Assembly: GCA_902776985.1 (NCBI GenBank)
Contig: CACYSD010000006.1
Coordinates: 21,359 to 85,358, forward strand
Source of the DNA: UBA3839 sp902776985
GTDB taxonomy: Bacteria > Bacteroidota > Bacteroidia > Bacteroidales > Bacteroidaceae
Reading direction: 5' to 3'
DNA length: 64,000 nucleotides
The position numbers and the translations under genes were made by a program. Numbering within the stretch: the first letter of the stretch is position 1; every line of letters begins with the position of its first letter. Shown in pieces: positions 1 to 8,494 of this stretch. Under the pieces are notes generated by a model that worked only from the letters and a program-made list of their open reading frames with translations, searched no databases and was not told where the DNA came from.

Positions 1-561
1 GCAACCAGAGGCGATTGCACCGTTGAGAGCAAGGAATCCGGCATCGTCACCGACCACCTCAACGAAGAAAAGACGTTCGTGGCTGGTGGCAGTGTCGCGA
101 ATCTTATCCACGCTCTGCATGATGGTATTGAGAGCCGTGTCGTAACCAATGGTGGTGTCGGTACCGCAGAGATTATTGTCGATAGTTGCAGGGATGGCGA
201 TACAAGGAATGTCGTATTCCTGTGCGAAGATTCTCGCACCGTGGATGGTACCTACTCCACCAATCACAACCAGCGCATCGATACCTGCGTTCTGCACGTT
301 CTCAAACGCCTGCTTGCGTCCCTCGGGAGTGAGGAATTCCTTACTTGGCGAAGACTTGAGGATGGTACCACCGAACTGCAGGATGTTGCTCACATTCTGA
401 GTCTCGAAATCTACTATCTCACCGTCAATAAGACCTTTGTATCCACGACGGATAGCCTTAACCTTGAATCCGTTGTAGATGGCGCTACGTGTGACGGCAC
501 GTATTGCACAATTCATTCCAGGCGCATCATTGCCTGATGTCATAACACCGATACAGTTCAT
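1..561 (-). CDS. 6-phosphofructokinase paralogue with altered active site (partial, 3' end outside window)
   Basis: The reverse strand from 561 encodes the N-terminal 187 residues of a PfkA-fold protein. Family landmarks are plain: TSGNDAPGMN near residue 8, the segment VVIGGVGT, then ATIDNN followed by GTDTTIGYDTALNTI, and FFVEVVGDDAGFLALNGAIASG. In catalytic ATP-PFK these positions read TSGGDAPGMN, GGDGS, GTIDND and EVMGR. Here the Mg-coordinating Asp of GGDGS is Val, the second Asp of TIDND is Asn, and the substrate-binding Arg of MGR is Asp; the catalytic-base Asp of TID remains. The ATG at 561 is chosen because it places IGVMTSG at the usual N-terminal position. It is the last gene of the era-der run, 50 nt after the lipoprotein gene. 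It may be a regulatory or non-catalytic paralogue. Family membership is clear; function is inferred only. Confidence 0.85.
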   Translation of the reverse strand, partial: MNCIGVMTSGNDAPGMNCAIRAVTRSAIYNGFKVKAIRRGYKGLIDGEIVDFETQNVSNILQFGGTILKSSPSKEFLTPEGRKQAFENVQNAGIDALVVIGGVGTIHGARIFAQEYDIPCIAIPATIDNNLCGTDTTIGYDTALNTIMQSVDKIRDTATSHERLFFVEVVGDDAGFLALNGAIASGC

Positions 562-611
562 AAAAAAGTGAAGAGTGAAGAATTCGTAAATGAAGAGAGA
601 GGGTCTGCTTA

Positions 612-1001
612 TTATTGATCCAGCCGCCAGCCGTCGGGAGTGAGGCGCATTCGTTGCGAGAGGGCAACGGAGTCGCCATTAGCCATATACATATAATAAT
701 ATAGCATGGTAGTGCTATCGGAAAGCTGTTTGCGTTCTTTTATCTTGATATCTATAAAGCTGCCGTACTTATGGCGCAGGGACTCAGCATAGCGGCTTGC
801 CGCCATTATGCGCCACTGTAGCATAGTGGAGTCCAGACGTCCCTCGCTGGAATACAGCGTCTGCACGTAAGTCTTGTAATCTCCACGCTGCAACGCACTG
901 AAAGACGTACGCAGACACATCTCATCCTCCGGAACCGCCTTAGGTTTCGAACAACTGACGAGCAGGAATACGACAAGCAATGAAAGAGTGAAGCGAGACA
1001 T
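612..1001 (-). CDS. small lipoprotein, NTF2/DUF4878-like
   Basis: A 129-residue protein with a lipoprotein signal: a hydrophobic stretch then LLVSC, so Cys17 would be lipidated after cleavage. The mature part, about 110 residues, has a short helical start (SFSALQRGDYKTYVQ) then alternating strands ending in DGWRLDQ. That pattern resembles the DUF4878/NTF2-like lipoproteins common in Bacteroidales; this is resemblance only. It begins 4 nt after the der stop and probably shares its transcript. No catalytic residues are recognisable and its role in the envelope is unknown. Confidence 0.7.
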   Translation of the reverse strand: MSRFTLSLLVVFLLVSCSKPKAVPEDEMCLRTSFSALQRGDYKTYVQTLYSSEGRLDSTMLQWRIMAASRYAESLRHKYGSFIDIKIKERKQLSDSTTMLYYYMYMANGDSVALSQRMRLTPDGWRLDQ

Positions 1002-1005
1002 ATTT

Positions 1006-2319
1006 TTACTTTTGCCTTACATAAATGTTGATGGGGGTGCCAGTGAAGTTCCAGTGTTCGCGGATCTGGTTTTCCAGGAATCGCTTGTATGGATCCTTCA
1101 CGTATTGGGGAAGGTTGGCATAGAACACGAACGAGGGGACACGGACACCAGGGAGCTGCATGCAATACTTGATCTTGATGTACTTACCCTTGATTGATGG
1201 TGGCGGAGTTGCCTCGATAATTGGAAGCATCGTTTCGTTCAGACGTGCTGTTGACACCTTGGTTGTGCGGCTGTCATATACCTTCTGCACTTCTTCGAGT
1301 ACCTTGAAGATACGCTGCTTGGTAACTGCGCTTGCGAAGATAATCGGGAAGTCAGTGAACGGAGCCATACGCTGACGGATGGTATTCTCGAAGAAACGGA
1401 TAGCCTCGTTGCTCTTGTCTTCCACAAGGTCCCATTTGTTCACAACTACAATCATACCCTTCTGGTTCTTCTGAATAAGCTGGAAGATATTAATGTCCTG
1501 CCCCTCAATGCCTCGAGTACCGTCAATCATCAGCACACAGACATCGCTGTTCTCAATGGCACGGATGGAACGCATCACACTATAGTATTCCAGATCCTCG
1601 TTCACCTTGTTCTTCTTACGGATTCCCGCTGTATCAACAAGGTAGAAATTGAATCCGAACTTCTCGTACTTGGTATAGATTGAGTCGCGGGTAGTACCGG
1701 CGATATCTGTCACCACGTTGCGGTCATCGTTGAGGAAAGCATTAACCAACGAGGATTTTCCTGCGTTTGGACGTCCCACAACGGCGATACGAGGAATATC
1801 TTCCTCTATCACTTCTGACAATTCCTTAGTGAATGCCTTCAGCACGTCGTCGAGCAGTTCACCCGTACCGCTTCCCGTCAGCGACGAGATGCAATAAGGA
1901 TCGCCCAAGCCCAACGAATAGAACTCAGCAGACTCGTAACGCTGTTCGTTGGAATCGACCTTGTTGCAGACAAGGAACGTAGGCACTTTGGAACGACGGA
2001 GAATATCAGCCACAGCGACATCCAAGTCTGTAACACCTGTCTTTATATCGACGAGGAAGAGAATGACATCACATTCCTCAATTGCTATCTTTACCTGCTT
2101 GCGGATTTCCTCCTCAAACACATCATCACTATTAACCACCCAACCGCCTGTGTCGACAACAGAAAATTCCTTATTACCCCACTCGCACTTACCGTACTGA
2201 CGGTCACGAGTAGTACCAGCCTCGTCACTAACAATGGCGTGACGGGTCTTGGTCAAGCGGTTAAAGAGTGTAGATTTGCCCACATTGGGACGTCCCACAA
2301 TTGCTACTAAATTTCCCAT
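1006..2319 (-). CDS. der: ribosome biogenesis GTPase Der (EngA)
   Basis: The 437-residue protein has two consecutive G domains, the mark of Der. The first has GRPNVGKST at residues 9-17, GTTRD, DTGG at 56-59 and NKVD at 119-122. The second has GRPNAGKSS at 182-190, DTAG and NKWD near 296. The C-terminal 110 residues form the KH-like domain (IKIKYCMQLPGVRVPSFVFYAN). Der acts in late assembly of the 50S subunit. Length matches the usual 435-490. It starts 6 nt after the era stop, in the DUF177-rpmF-fabH-era-der order typical of Bacteroidales. Confidence 0.97.
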   Translation of the reverse strand: MGNLVAIVGRPNVGKSTLFNRLTKTRHAIVSDEAGTTRDRQYGKCEWGNKEFSVVDTGGWVVNSDDVFEEEIRKQVKIAIEECDVILFLVDIKTGVTDLDVAVADILRRSKVPTFLVCNKVDSNEQRYESAEFYSLGLGDPYCISSLTGSGTGELLDDVLKAFTKELSEVIEEDIPRIAVVGRPNAGKSSLVNAFLNDDRNVVTDIAGTTRDSIYTKYEKFGFNFYLVDTAGIRKKNKVNEDLEYYSVMRSIRAIENSDVCVLMIDGTRGIEGQDINIFQLIQKNQKGMIVVVNKWDLVEDKSNEAIRFFENTIRQRMAPFTDFPIIFASAVTKQRIFKVLEEVQKVYDSRTTKVSTARLNETMLPIIEATPPPSIKGKYIKIKYCMQLPGVRVPSFVFYANLPQYVKDPYKRFLENQIREHWNFTGTPINIYVRQK

Positions 2320-2325
2320 ATTATT

Positions 2326-3207
2326 TTATTCTGGATTATACCCGAAGAGGTTGAGTTCACGTTCGCTGTTGCGCCAATCCTTGTCGACTTTGACAAAGGA
2401 TTCAATGTAGATGGTCTTTCCGAAGAATTTCTCGAGAGCCTTGCGCGATTCAGTCATAACTTTTTTCAATGCCCTGCCGCGGTGTCCGATGATAATACCC
2501 TTCTGCGAGTCACGCTCCACGTAAATCACTACATTGATGTGAATATGCTTCTCATCTTCCTTGAAGCTCTCTATACCAACTTCCACAGAGTAAGGAATCT
2601 CCTTGTCGTAGAAGAGGAGAATCTTCTCACGTACAATCTCGCTGACGAAGAAACGGGCGGGTTTGTCGGTAAGCTGGTCCTTGTCGAAATAAGGAGGGCT
2701 GTCAGGCAGCAATGCCTTGATGCGATTCATCACAGCGTCGATATTGAACTTCGCAATTGCCGACACTGGGATAATCTCTGCATTAGGAAGCACCTCATGC
2801 CACTCTTCAACGAGTTTAATCAGAGATTTCTCGTCGGTAAGGTCAATCTTGTTAATAAGAACAAGCACAGGCACCTGCATGGTCTTTACCTTGCTGAGAA
2901 AATCGCTGTTTTTGTCTATCTTCTCCACAGGGTCGGTAACATAAAGCAGGACATCAGCGTCAGTAAGCGCGCTTTCGCTAAAAGCCAGCATCGACTCCTG
3001 CAGCTTATAGTTTGGTTTGAGCACACCTGGAGTGTCGCTGAATACAATCTGCACATCGTCGTCGTTGATGATTCCCATGATGCGATGACGAGTAGTCTGT
3101 GCCTTGAATGTGGCAATACTGATGCGCTCTCCGACGAAGAGATTCATCAGAGTAGACTTTCCCACATTGGGGTTACCTACGATATTTACAAATCCTGATT
3201 TATGCAT
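2326..3207 (-). CDS. era: GTPase Era
   Basis: 293 residues from the ATG at 3207 (MHKSGFVNIVGNPNVGKST). The open frame runs further upstream, but the added residues are encoded by repeat sequence, and Era proteins begin just before the P-loop. The G domain has GNPNVGKST, TTRH, DTPG and NKID. The C-terminal KH domain carries GHRGRALK, which contacts the 3' end of 16S rRNA during 30S maturation. The start codon is directly preceded on the coding strand by CACTCTTCACTTTCC, a leader repeat also found before the AddA-like gene. A GC-rich inverted element separates it from fabH. Confidence 0.97.
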   Translation of the reverse strand: MHKSGFVNIVGNPNVGKSTLMNLFVGERISIATFKAQTTRHRIMGIINDDDVQIVFSDTPGVLKPNYKLQESMLAFSESALTDADVLLYVTDPVEKIDKNSDFLSKVKTMQVPVLVLINKIDLTDEKSLIKLVEEWHEVLPNAEIIPVSAIAKFNIDAVMNRIKALLPDSPPYFDKDQLTDKPARFFVSEIVREKILLFYDKEIPYSVEVGIESFKEDEKHIHINVVIYVERDSQKGIIIGHRGRALKKVMTESRKALEKFFGKTIYIESFVKVDKDWRNSERELNLFGYNPE

Positions 3208-3302
3208 GGAAAGTGAAGAGTGTAATCGTTCGGCTTGCCGACGCTTGGGGCAACGCTCCCAAGAACTTTGAGTAAAGAATTTCTGCGGGAAAACCGCAGA
3301 AC
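3208..3302 (-). repeat. era leader with dispersed CTTCAC repeat and TTCTGCGG hairpin
   Basis: The era leader carries two short elements seen elsewhere in the window. Next to the start codon is CACTCTTCACTTTCC. Further upstream, 3281-3301 is a perfect hairpin with 8-bp arms TTCTGCGG and CCGCAGAA around GAAAA. The same pair, in the same order, precedes the AddA-like gene at 11780-11821, and a degenerate version precedes the GH43 gene near 26809-26870. Confidence 0.6.
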
Positions 3303-3316
3303 GAGGAATGATAAAA

Positions 3317-3434
3317 GACCCTCCCCCCTGCCCCTTCCTGTAAGGGCGGGGAGTAGTTAGAAAAGCCATTACATATTCATGTACGGAAATCATTCTACTC
3401 CCCTCACTCACAGGGAGGGGCAAGGGGGAGGGTC
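3317..3434. repeat. GC-rich inverted-repeat element (REP/BIME- or MITE-like)
   Basis: A 118-bp element bounded by perfect 11-bp inverted termini, GACCCTCCCCC and GGGGGAGGGTC. Inside each end lies a second hairpin of CCCCT/AGGGcGGGG type, so it looks like two facing hairpin units with a 45-bp AT-richer centre. It fills most of the fabH-era gap. Related units lie at 34470-34503 (single) and 52817-52911 (double). Confidence 0.7.
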
Positions 3435-3439
3435 TGTAT

Positions 3440-4456
3440 TTATTTGCTGAACTTACTTCCGTCGTAGCCCCACTTCATGTAGGAAGCACCCCAAGTGAAG
3501 CCTGCTCCGAAGGCTGTGAAGATGAGGTTATCGCCCTTCTTCAGTTTTGGTTCGTATTCCCACAAGCAGAGAGGCAGAGTTCCGCCTGATGTATTTGCCA
3601 TGTGGTCGATGTTAATCATCACCTTGTCCTCAGTAACACCGATACGGCGTGCAACAGCAGTTTCGATACGAACGTTTGCCTGATGAGGAACAATCCAAGC
3701 GATGTCGTCCTTAGTGAGGTTATTGCGCTTAGCGATAGTCTCAACAGCATCTGACATGTTGGTTACGGCATATTTGAACACTGTACGTCCTTCCTGGTAA
3801 ACGAAGTGCTGGCGAGCATCAACAGTCTCATGGCTTGGCATATTAGCCGAGCCACCGGCTGCCATGTGCAGCGGTTCGTAGTGGCTGTCAGTGCGCAGGT
3901 AGCTGTCCATAAGTCCGAAGTCCTCTGTTGTAGCCTCCATCATGACGCAAGCTGCACCGTCACCAAAGATAGGACAGGTAGTGCGGTCCTCATAATTAGT
4001 CATAGAAGACATGAAGTCTCCTCCGCAGACAATGATGCGCTTGCAGCGTCCGCTTCTTACGAATCCTGCACCTACATCCATCGCATAGAGGAAACCGGCA
4101 CATGCAGCCTCCATGTCGAATCCGAACGCATTCTTGAATCCGAGATTACCGATTACGAGCGAAGCGGTTGACGGGAAGTGATAGTCAGGAGTGGTGGTGG
4201 CACAGATTACAGCCTCAACGGTGTCTGGATCAACACCAGTCTTAGCCATCAGTTCCTCTACTGCCTTAGTCATCAGGTATGATGTACCAGCTCCATTACG
4301 TTCGTCATCCTTCAATATGTGGCGAGTCTTAACGCCAATACGTTCCATAATCCATTCATCGGTAGTATCGACGATGCGAGACATCTCGTCATTGTCAAGG
4401 ATGTACTTAGGAACATATCCGCCTACGCCAGTGATAACTGCATTTATTTTTTCCAT
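3440..4456 (-). CDS. fabH: beta-ketoacyl-ACP synthase III
   Basis: 338 residues, thiolase fold. The active-site Cys is in EAACAGF (Cys119), the His in WIVPHQANVRI and the Asn in NIDHMANTSGGT, giving the Cys-His-Asn triad of KAS III. It condenses an acyl-CoA primer with malonyl-ACP to start type II fatty-acid synthesis in the cytoplasm. The length is usual. It lies downstream of rpmF in the conserved DUF177-rpmF-fabH arrangement, linking ribosome and lipid synthesis. Confidence 0.96.
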   Translation of the reverse strand: MEKINAVITGVGGYVPKYILDNDEMSRIVDTTDEWIMERIGVKTRHILKDDERNGAGTSYLMTKAVEELMAKTGVDPDTVEAVICATTTPDYHFPSTASLVIGNLGFKNAFGFDMEAACAGFLYAMDVGAGFVRSGRCKRIIVCGGDFMSSMTNYEDRTTCPIFGDGAACVMMEATTEDFGLMDSYLRTDSHYEPLHMAAGGSANMPSHETVDARQHFVYQEGRTVFKYAVTNMSDAVETIAKRNNLTKDDIAWIVPHQANVRIETAVARRIGVTEDKVMINIDHMANTSGGTLPLCLWEYEPKLKKGDNLIFTAFGAGFTWGASYMKWGYDGSKFSK

Positions 4457-4533
4457 AATATTATAAAGGTAGTTTCAAAAAAAGAAAAAAGACCCATTCC
4501 CCCACTGCAAGGAGGAAAGAGTCTTCCTATAAC

Positions 4534-4719
4534 TTAGATTGCAGCTTCTTTCTCGATAGCAACTTTTCCACGATAGTAGCCACAAGCTGAGCATACAGTG
4601 TGGTAAACGTAGAATTCACCGCAGTTTGGACATACTGCCAATGTTGGTGCTACTGCTCCATCATGTGTTCTTCTCTTACGTGTACGAGTTTTTGATTGTC
4701 TTCTTTTAGGATGTGCCAT
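4534..4719 (-). CDS. rpmF: 50S ribosomal protein L32 (bL32)
   Basis: 61 residues starting MAHPKRRQSKTRTRKRRTH, the conserved basic N-terminus of bL32. It has two CxxC pairs (CPNC and CSAC) for a zinc ribbon. The gene lies between DUF177 and fabH, the standard location. Confidence 0.97.
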   Translation of the reverse strand: MAHPKRRQSKTRTRKRRTHDGAVAPTLAVCPNCGEFYVYHTVCSACGYYRGKVAIEKEAAI

Positions 4720-4795
4720 TGTTCTTTAATTTTAATGGTTATTATTATGTCAATAGTTTCTTTAATGCGCTCCACCGCTCATCACATTCAGCGGG

Positions 4796-5296
4796 TTAAG
4801 CGTCCGAATCGGAACTGCTTGAATCATCGGCGTCTTCATTGTCATCACTGCTTCGGGCAGATTGATACGATTCCAATGTTCGCATCATAGTCTCATCACA
4901 CTCACCAGGTTCGTGAATCAACCTCAATGGCAATGCCAACGCTATGAACTCATAAATAGGCTGTGACATATCCACCATGCCTTCATCTTCAGGCACAATC
5001 AGTACGTCACCATCGTCGCCATATTCTTCACCTAACTTAACAACCAGCTTGTCTGTAGTATCTATCCGCAATTCTACGTCGGACAAGCAGCGATCGCAAG
5101 GAGCGAAGACAGTTCCACAAGAGTGAATCTGAAATTCAAATTCCATGCTCGTAGCTCTAAGGCAACGACATTCTGTAGTCAATGTTCCTCGATGTATCAG
5201 TCCGTCAATTTCCTGAAAGAAACTGTCTGTAAGACTATACTGAAAGGTCTTTCCTTGCAGATTGGCGTCGAACAAATCAATTTGAAAATCTTTCAT
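4796..5296 (-). CDS. DUF177/YceD family protein
   Basis: 166 residues of the YceD/DUF177 family. Conserved parts are the paired cysteines in CGTVFAPCDRCL, then strand-rich sequence and the acidic stretch DGDVLIVPEDEGMVDMSQPIYEFIALALP. YceD proteins are encoded just before rpmF and have been tied to 23S rRNA or 50S synthesis. The last 25 residues are almost all Ser, Asp and Glu, an acidic tail that may be flexible. It is the first gene of this operon; a consensus promoter lies 57-87 nt upstream. Confidence 0.9.
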   Translation of the reverse strand: MKDFQIDLFDANLQGKTFQYSLTDSFFQEIDGLIHRGTLTTECRCLRATSMEFEFQIHSCGTVFAPCDRCLSDVELRIDTTDKLVVKLGEEYGDDGDVLIVPEDEGMVDMSQPIYEFIALALPLRLIHEPGECDETMMRTLESYQSARSSDDNEDADDSSSSDSDA

Positions 5297-5352
5297 TTCA
5301 CGTATTCTTGTTTATTGCTACCCAAATCACGTCTGAGCACAATTTAGGCTTG

Positions 5353-5383
5353 CAAAGGTACGAAGAATTGGTAATATGGCAAA
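5353..5383 (-). promoter_or_regulatory. promoter of the DUF177-rpmF-fabH-era-der operon
   Basis: On the minus strand TTTG (5383-5380) is followed after exactly 19 nt by TACCTTTG (5360-5353), the Bacteroidota -33/-7 pattern. It lies about 55-85 nt before the DUF177 start. Confidence 0.75.
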
Positions 5384-5414
5384 AAAAATCTGTATTTTTT
5401 TATTGAAATCGTAG

Positions 5415-8400
5415 TTACTTGTTGCAGATTGCTGTAAACGGGCACCATTGGCAATGATGATTTGATGAAGGCGGTGCAAAAGGAGTGTTTTTGTCAAAAA
5501 TATCGGAAATGCATGAAATGAGGCGCTCGTGATATTCTTCCTTTACCTGTTCCGCAAAATCGTCTACAGGATATTCCTCTTTCCCATCCTTAAGATGAAC
5601 CATGAGAGTGGACAGCGGCAATGAAGCCTTTTCCTCCTGAGATGCAGCAGACTTAGCAACAGCGTTGAGGTCACTTCGAACCAGTTTCACATATTGAAGT
5701 GCTGGTGCCAGAGGCTTCACTTCAGGATGAACATCAGTATAAATATCCGCATAGCAAAATGTCTGGAAGATATGTCCCGAACGGTTAGACTTTGCAGAAT
5801 CAAAGAGTTCCTCCACTGTGTTGGCTGTCTTGCGACTGGCACTGGTCTTATAGTCCACGATACGTTTGACGCGTCTTCCGTTTATGGTTATGCAGTCGAT
5901 GCGGTCGATAGTTCCTCCAAGAACGATTGTCCGTCCTCCAGAGCCTGGCACCACAAGTTTCGTTCCGACCTTCTCCTCCACGTCGATGACAGAAAGAGGA
6001 CAGAGAGCCGCGTCATGACGAAGCTGATCACAGACATAAGTTATCACCACCTCACGGTTAAGCAGCTGTTCACCATTGTATTGAGGAACAGTTTCTGATG
6101 CTGAATCATTCTTGAAGAACAGTTTGTTGAAAGCCTGATCCACAAGCTTCGATACAAATTGTTTGTCTTTGGCAAGAGAGACAAGAGTACTGGCTTGTAT
6201 CTCCGTGTTCAGGCCTATGGCAGATTTATAAATCTGTTCCATCACATAGTGGAAGATATTACCAAAGACATCGTTACCCACTTCCTCAGTCACATCCTCC
6301 TCGGGGAAGAAGCCTGCAGCGTATTTGAAATAGAACTGAAGCTGACAATTGAGATAAGTATTGATAGCACTCGGAGAGAGAGGTTTCTCACCGAATCGCA
6401 TGAAGAGTCGGCGGATAGTTTCATCGGTCTTGTTAATCGCAACTGGAGCGATAGAGCGAGGAGAATAGGTTGCATGAACCGTAGTCTGACGAATGTTTCG
6501 CAGTTTCGGATTAACAAGCATCTGCATGAGGTAGCGGGACATTTCCGTACCCGTTGACGAAGCCCCCGGCAAAGTATAAAGGACATGTATGTTTTCAGCT
6601 CTCTGCAACAAACGATAGAAATAATATGCATACATACTGCCCTTATGCTCAAGAGTAGTCATGCCGAAAGCTTCACGCAGATTATAAGGAATGAATGACG
6701 AAGACTGTGGATTCTTAGGAAGGTTCCCTTCGTTTGCCGAAAGGATTATCAGATTGCGGAAATCGATATTGCGGGTTTCGAGTATTCCCATAATCTGCAT
6801 ACCCACAGCCGGTTCACCATGGAAAGGAATGGATGTACCCTGGATAATCTGTTGCATCATGCGCTGGAGTGTAGGAATCTGGATGTCGAGCAGACCCTCC
6901 TCACAGATACGGCAAAGCCGGTTGATAACAGCATACACTCTGAATACGGACTCGTGAATCAGTTGTAATTCCTCGTTTTCGTTCGACTCATCATTATCTG
7001 AAGCCGTCACTGGCGTAAACGCCTTCCCTACCATCTCGATTATGTTGGAAAGATATGCCAGCAGATCAGCCGTTGAAGAGTTCCGTGTAAAAATAGCTGC
7101 CATCTGATTATTAGTATGCAGCGTTTTATCGCTTGGGAAGAGTTGGTGTTTCTTCTTTATAAGGTCAATCACACGAAGACTTTCATCATCTGTTATCAGT
7201 GCTGCATAAGGATGTTTCAGCACGTTGCAAACATAAGTGTAACGCCATGAAGACGATGATGCAGAACCTTTGGTCTGAAGCAGAACAAGCTGAGTTAAGA
7301 AATTAGCTATAGGCGTGTGTGCCAACGGATAACCCATTGTGATGTTCACCATCTGTCCCTCGGGGAGAGAGTGCAGCATTGGTGCCAGCATCGCCTCGTT
7401 GCACATAACCACAGCAGTGCGGTTGTCAGTCTTTTCAGGAGCTTTCCACTGCATGAGAATATCATGTGCCACACGAGTCTGCATAATTTCCTGCGGAACA
7501 GAGATGAAAGTGATGTTTTTCGGTTCGAGGAAATTGCTATATACCAGTGGTTCAGCCAGTTCGTTGCCAAACAGCAGGATATTCTCTTCTATGAAATGGA
7601 ACGCATCATCCGTCTTGTAGAAATCATCGTAGTCCCAATAGAATAATGCATTTGCATTCTGCTTCAGGTACTTGAAGAAAAGTTGCTCCGACTTACTCAA
7701 CACATTGAAGCCTATCATCACAAATGTGCGTGAGGAGAGGTTATCAACAAACCGCTGAATAAAATCACTAGCCGTCTGTTCAAGCACATCATCCCCGAAC
7801 AGTTCCTCTGCTGGTAGCGAGGTCTGAGAGCTGTATGCCAGCAAACGGTTTACAACATTACGTTTCAGCATCGATTCATAGGCGATTCGATTTGAAGCTA
7901 GAGAACTCCTGAATGCCTCATAAGTAGGCAGCAGAAGTTTCCAGACATTAAAGAAACGGCGTTGTAGTTCTGTAGGTTGAGTGAAATCCGGGAAGAAATG
8001 TTTTATGGCATCAATCTGTTCCTGTGTAAGATAATCCAGCGAAGTGAGATCGTTGAGGTCAGATATATTCTCAAACAGTTTACGTGCATCAACAAGATTG
8101 TTATCTATATCCTGATAATCAGCCAGCAGCACCTGTCCCCAACTATAGAACTGATCAAGAGTCTCTATGCTGTCGTGTGAGTTGTCGCCATAAACAGCCT
8201 GTGCCAACTGGTTGGACGAAAGAGTGTAAGACTTATAGAGCATACAGATAAGCTGTATGGGATCGGCAACCGTCAGCGGAGAGAGTTGCTGGAAGAGGTC
8301 GCTGATAGTAAGATATTGCGGTGCCCAAGTCGGTTGGTTGGTTATTTCAAACAGATACTGATTGAAGAACAAGCCAGCTCGCTTGTTTGGGAAGAGAATA

Positions 8401-8474
8401 GTCACGTTACGCAACTGTTCGCCAAACTTCGCATATAAATCTTTTGCAACTATTTTCAGGAATGGTGTTGTCAT
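5415..8474 (-). CDS. PD-(D/E)XK nuclease, AddB-like
   Basis: 1019 residues. The N-terminal 650 or so resemble an inactivated UvrD-type helicase body (start ILFPNKRAGLFFNQYL). The C-terminal third is a PD-(D/E)XK nuclease: PSAINTYLNCQLQFYFKYAAGFF, GNIFHYVMEQIYK, GGTIDRIDCITINGRRVKRIVDYKT (Asp...Asp-x-Lys) and the end CQWCPFTAICNK. The single Cys before the nuclease plus the C-x2-C-x5-C near the C-terminus match the four cysteines holding the 4Fe-4S cluster in AddB. It starts 20 nt after the AddA-like stop, so the two probably form a RecBCD-type recombination nuclease acting on DNA ends. Confidence 0.88.
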   Translation of the reverse strand: MTTPFLKIVAKDLYAKFGEQLRNVTILFPNKRAGLFFNQYLFEITNQPTWAPQYLTISDLFQQLSPLTVADPIQLICMLYKSYTLSSNQLAQAVYGDNSHDSIETLDQFYSWGQVLLADYQDIDNNLVDARKLFENISDLNDLTSLDYLTQEQIDAIKHFFPDFTQPTELQRRFFNVWKLLLPTYEAFRSSLASNRIAYESMLKRNVVNRLLAYSSQTSLPAEELFGDDVLEQTASDFIQRFVDNLSSRTFVMIGFNVLSKSEQLFFKYLKQNANALFYWDYDDFYKTDDAFHFIEENILLFGNELAEPLVYSNFLEPKNITFISVPQEIMQTRVAHDILMQWKAPEKTDNRTAVVMCNEAMLAPMLHSLPEGQMVNITMGYPLAHTPIANFLTQLVLLQTKGSASSSSWRYTYVCNVLKHPYAALITDDESLRVIDLIKKKHQLFPSDKTLHTNNQMAAIFTRNSSTADLLAYLSNIIEMVGKAFTPVTASDNDESNENEELQLIHESVFRVYAVINRLCRICEEGLLDIQIPTLQRMMQQIIQGTSIPFHGEPAVGMQIMGILETRNIDFRNLIILSANEGNLPKNPQSSSFIPYNLREAFGMTTLEHKGSMYAYYFYRLLQRAENIHVLYTLPGASSTGTEMSRYLMQMLVNPKLRNIRQTTVHATYSPRSIAPVAINKTDETIRRLFMRFGEKPLSPSAINTYLNCQLQFYFKYAAGFFPEEDVTEEVGNDVFGNIFHYVMEQIYKSAIGLNTEIQASTLVSLAKDKQFVSKLVDQAFNKLFFKNDSASETVPQYNGEQLLNREVVITYVCDQLRHDAALCPLSVIDVEEKVGTKLVVPGSGGRTIVLGGTIDRIDCITINGRRVKRIVDYKTSASRKTANTVEELFDSAKSNRSGHIFQTFCYADIYTDVHPEVKPLAPALQYVKLVRSDLNAVAKSAASQEEKASLPLSTLMVHLKDGKEEYPVDDFAEQVKEEYHERLISCISDIFDKNTPFAPPSSNHHCQWCPFTAICNK

Positions 8475-8494
8475 ATATTGGGATTATCTTGAGG

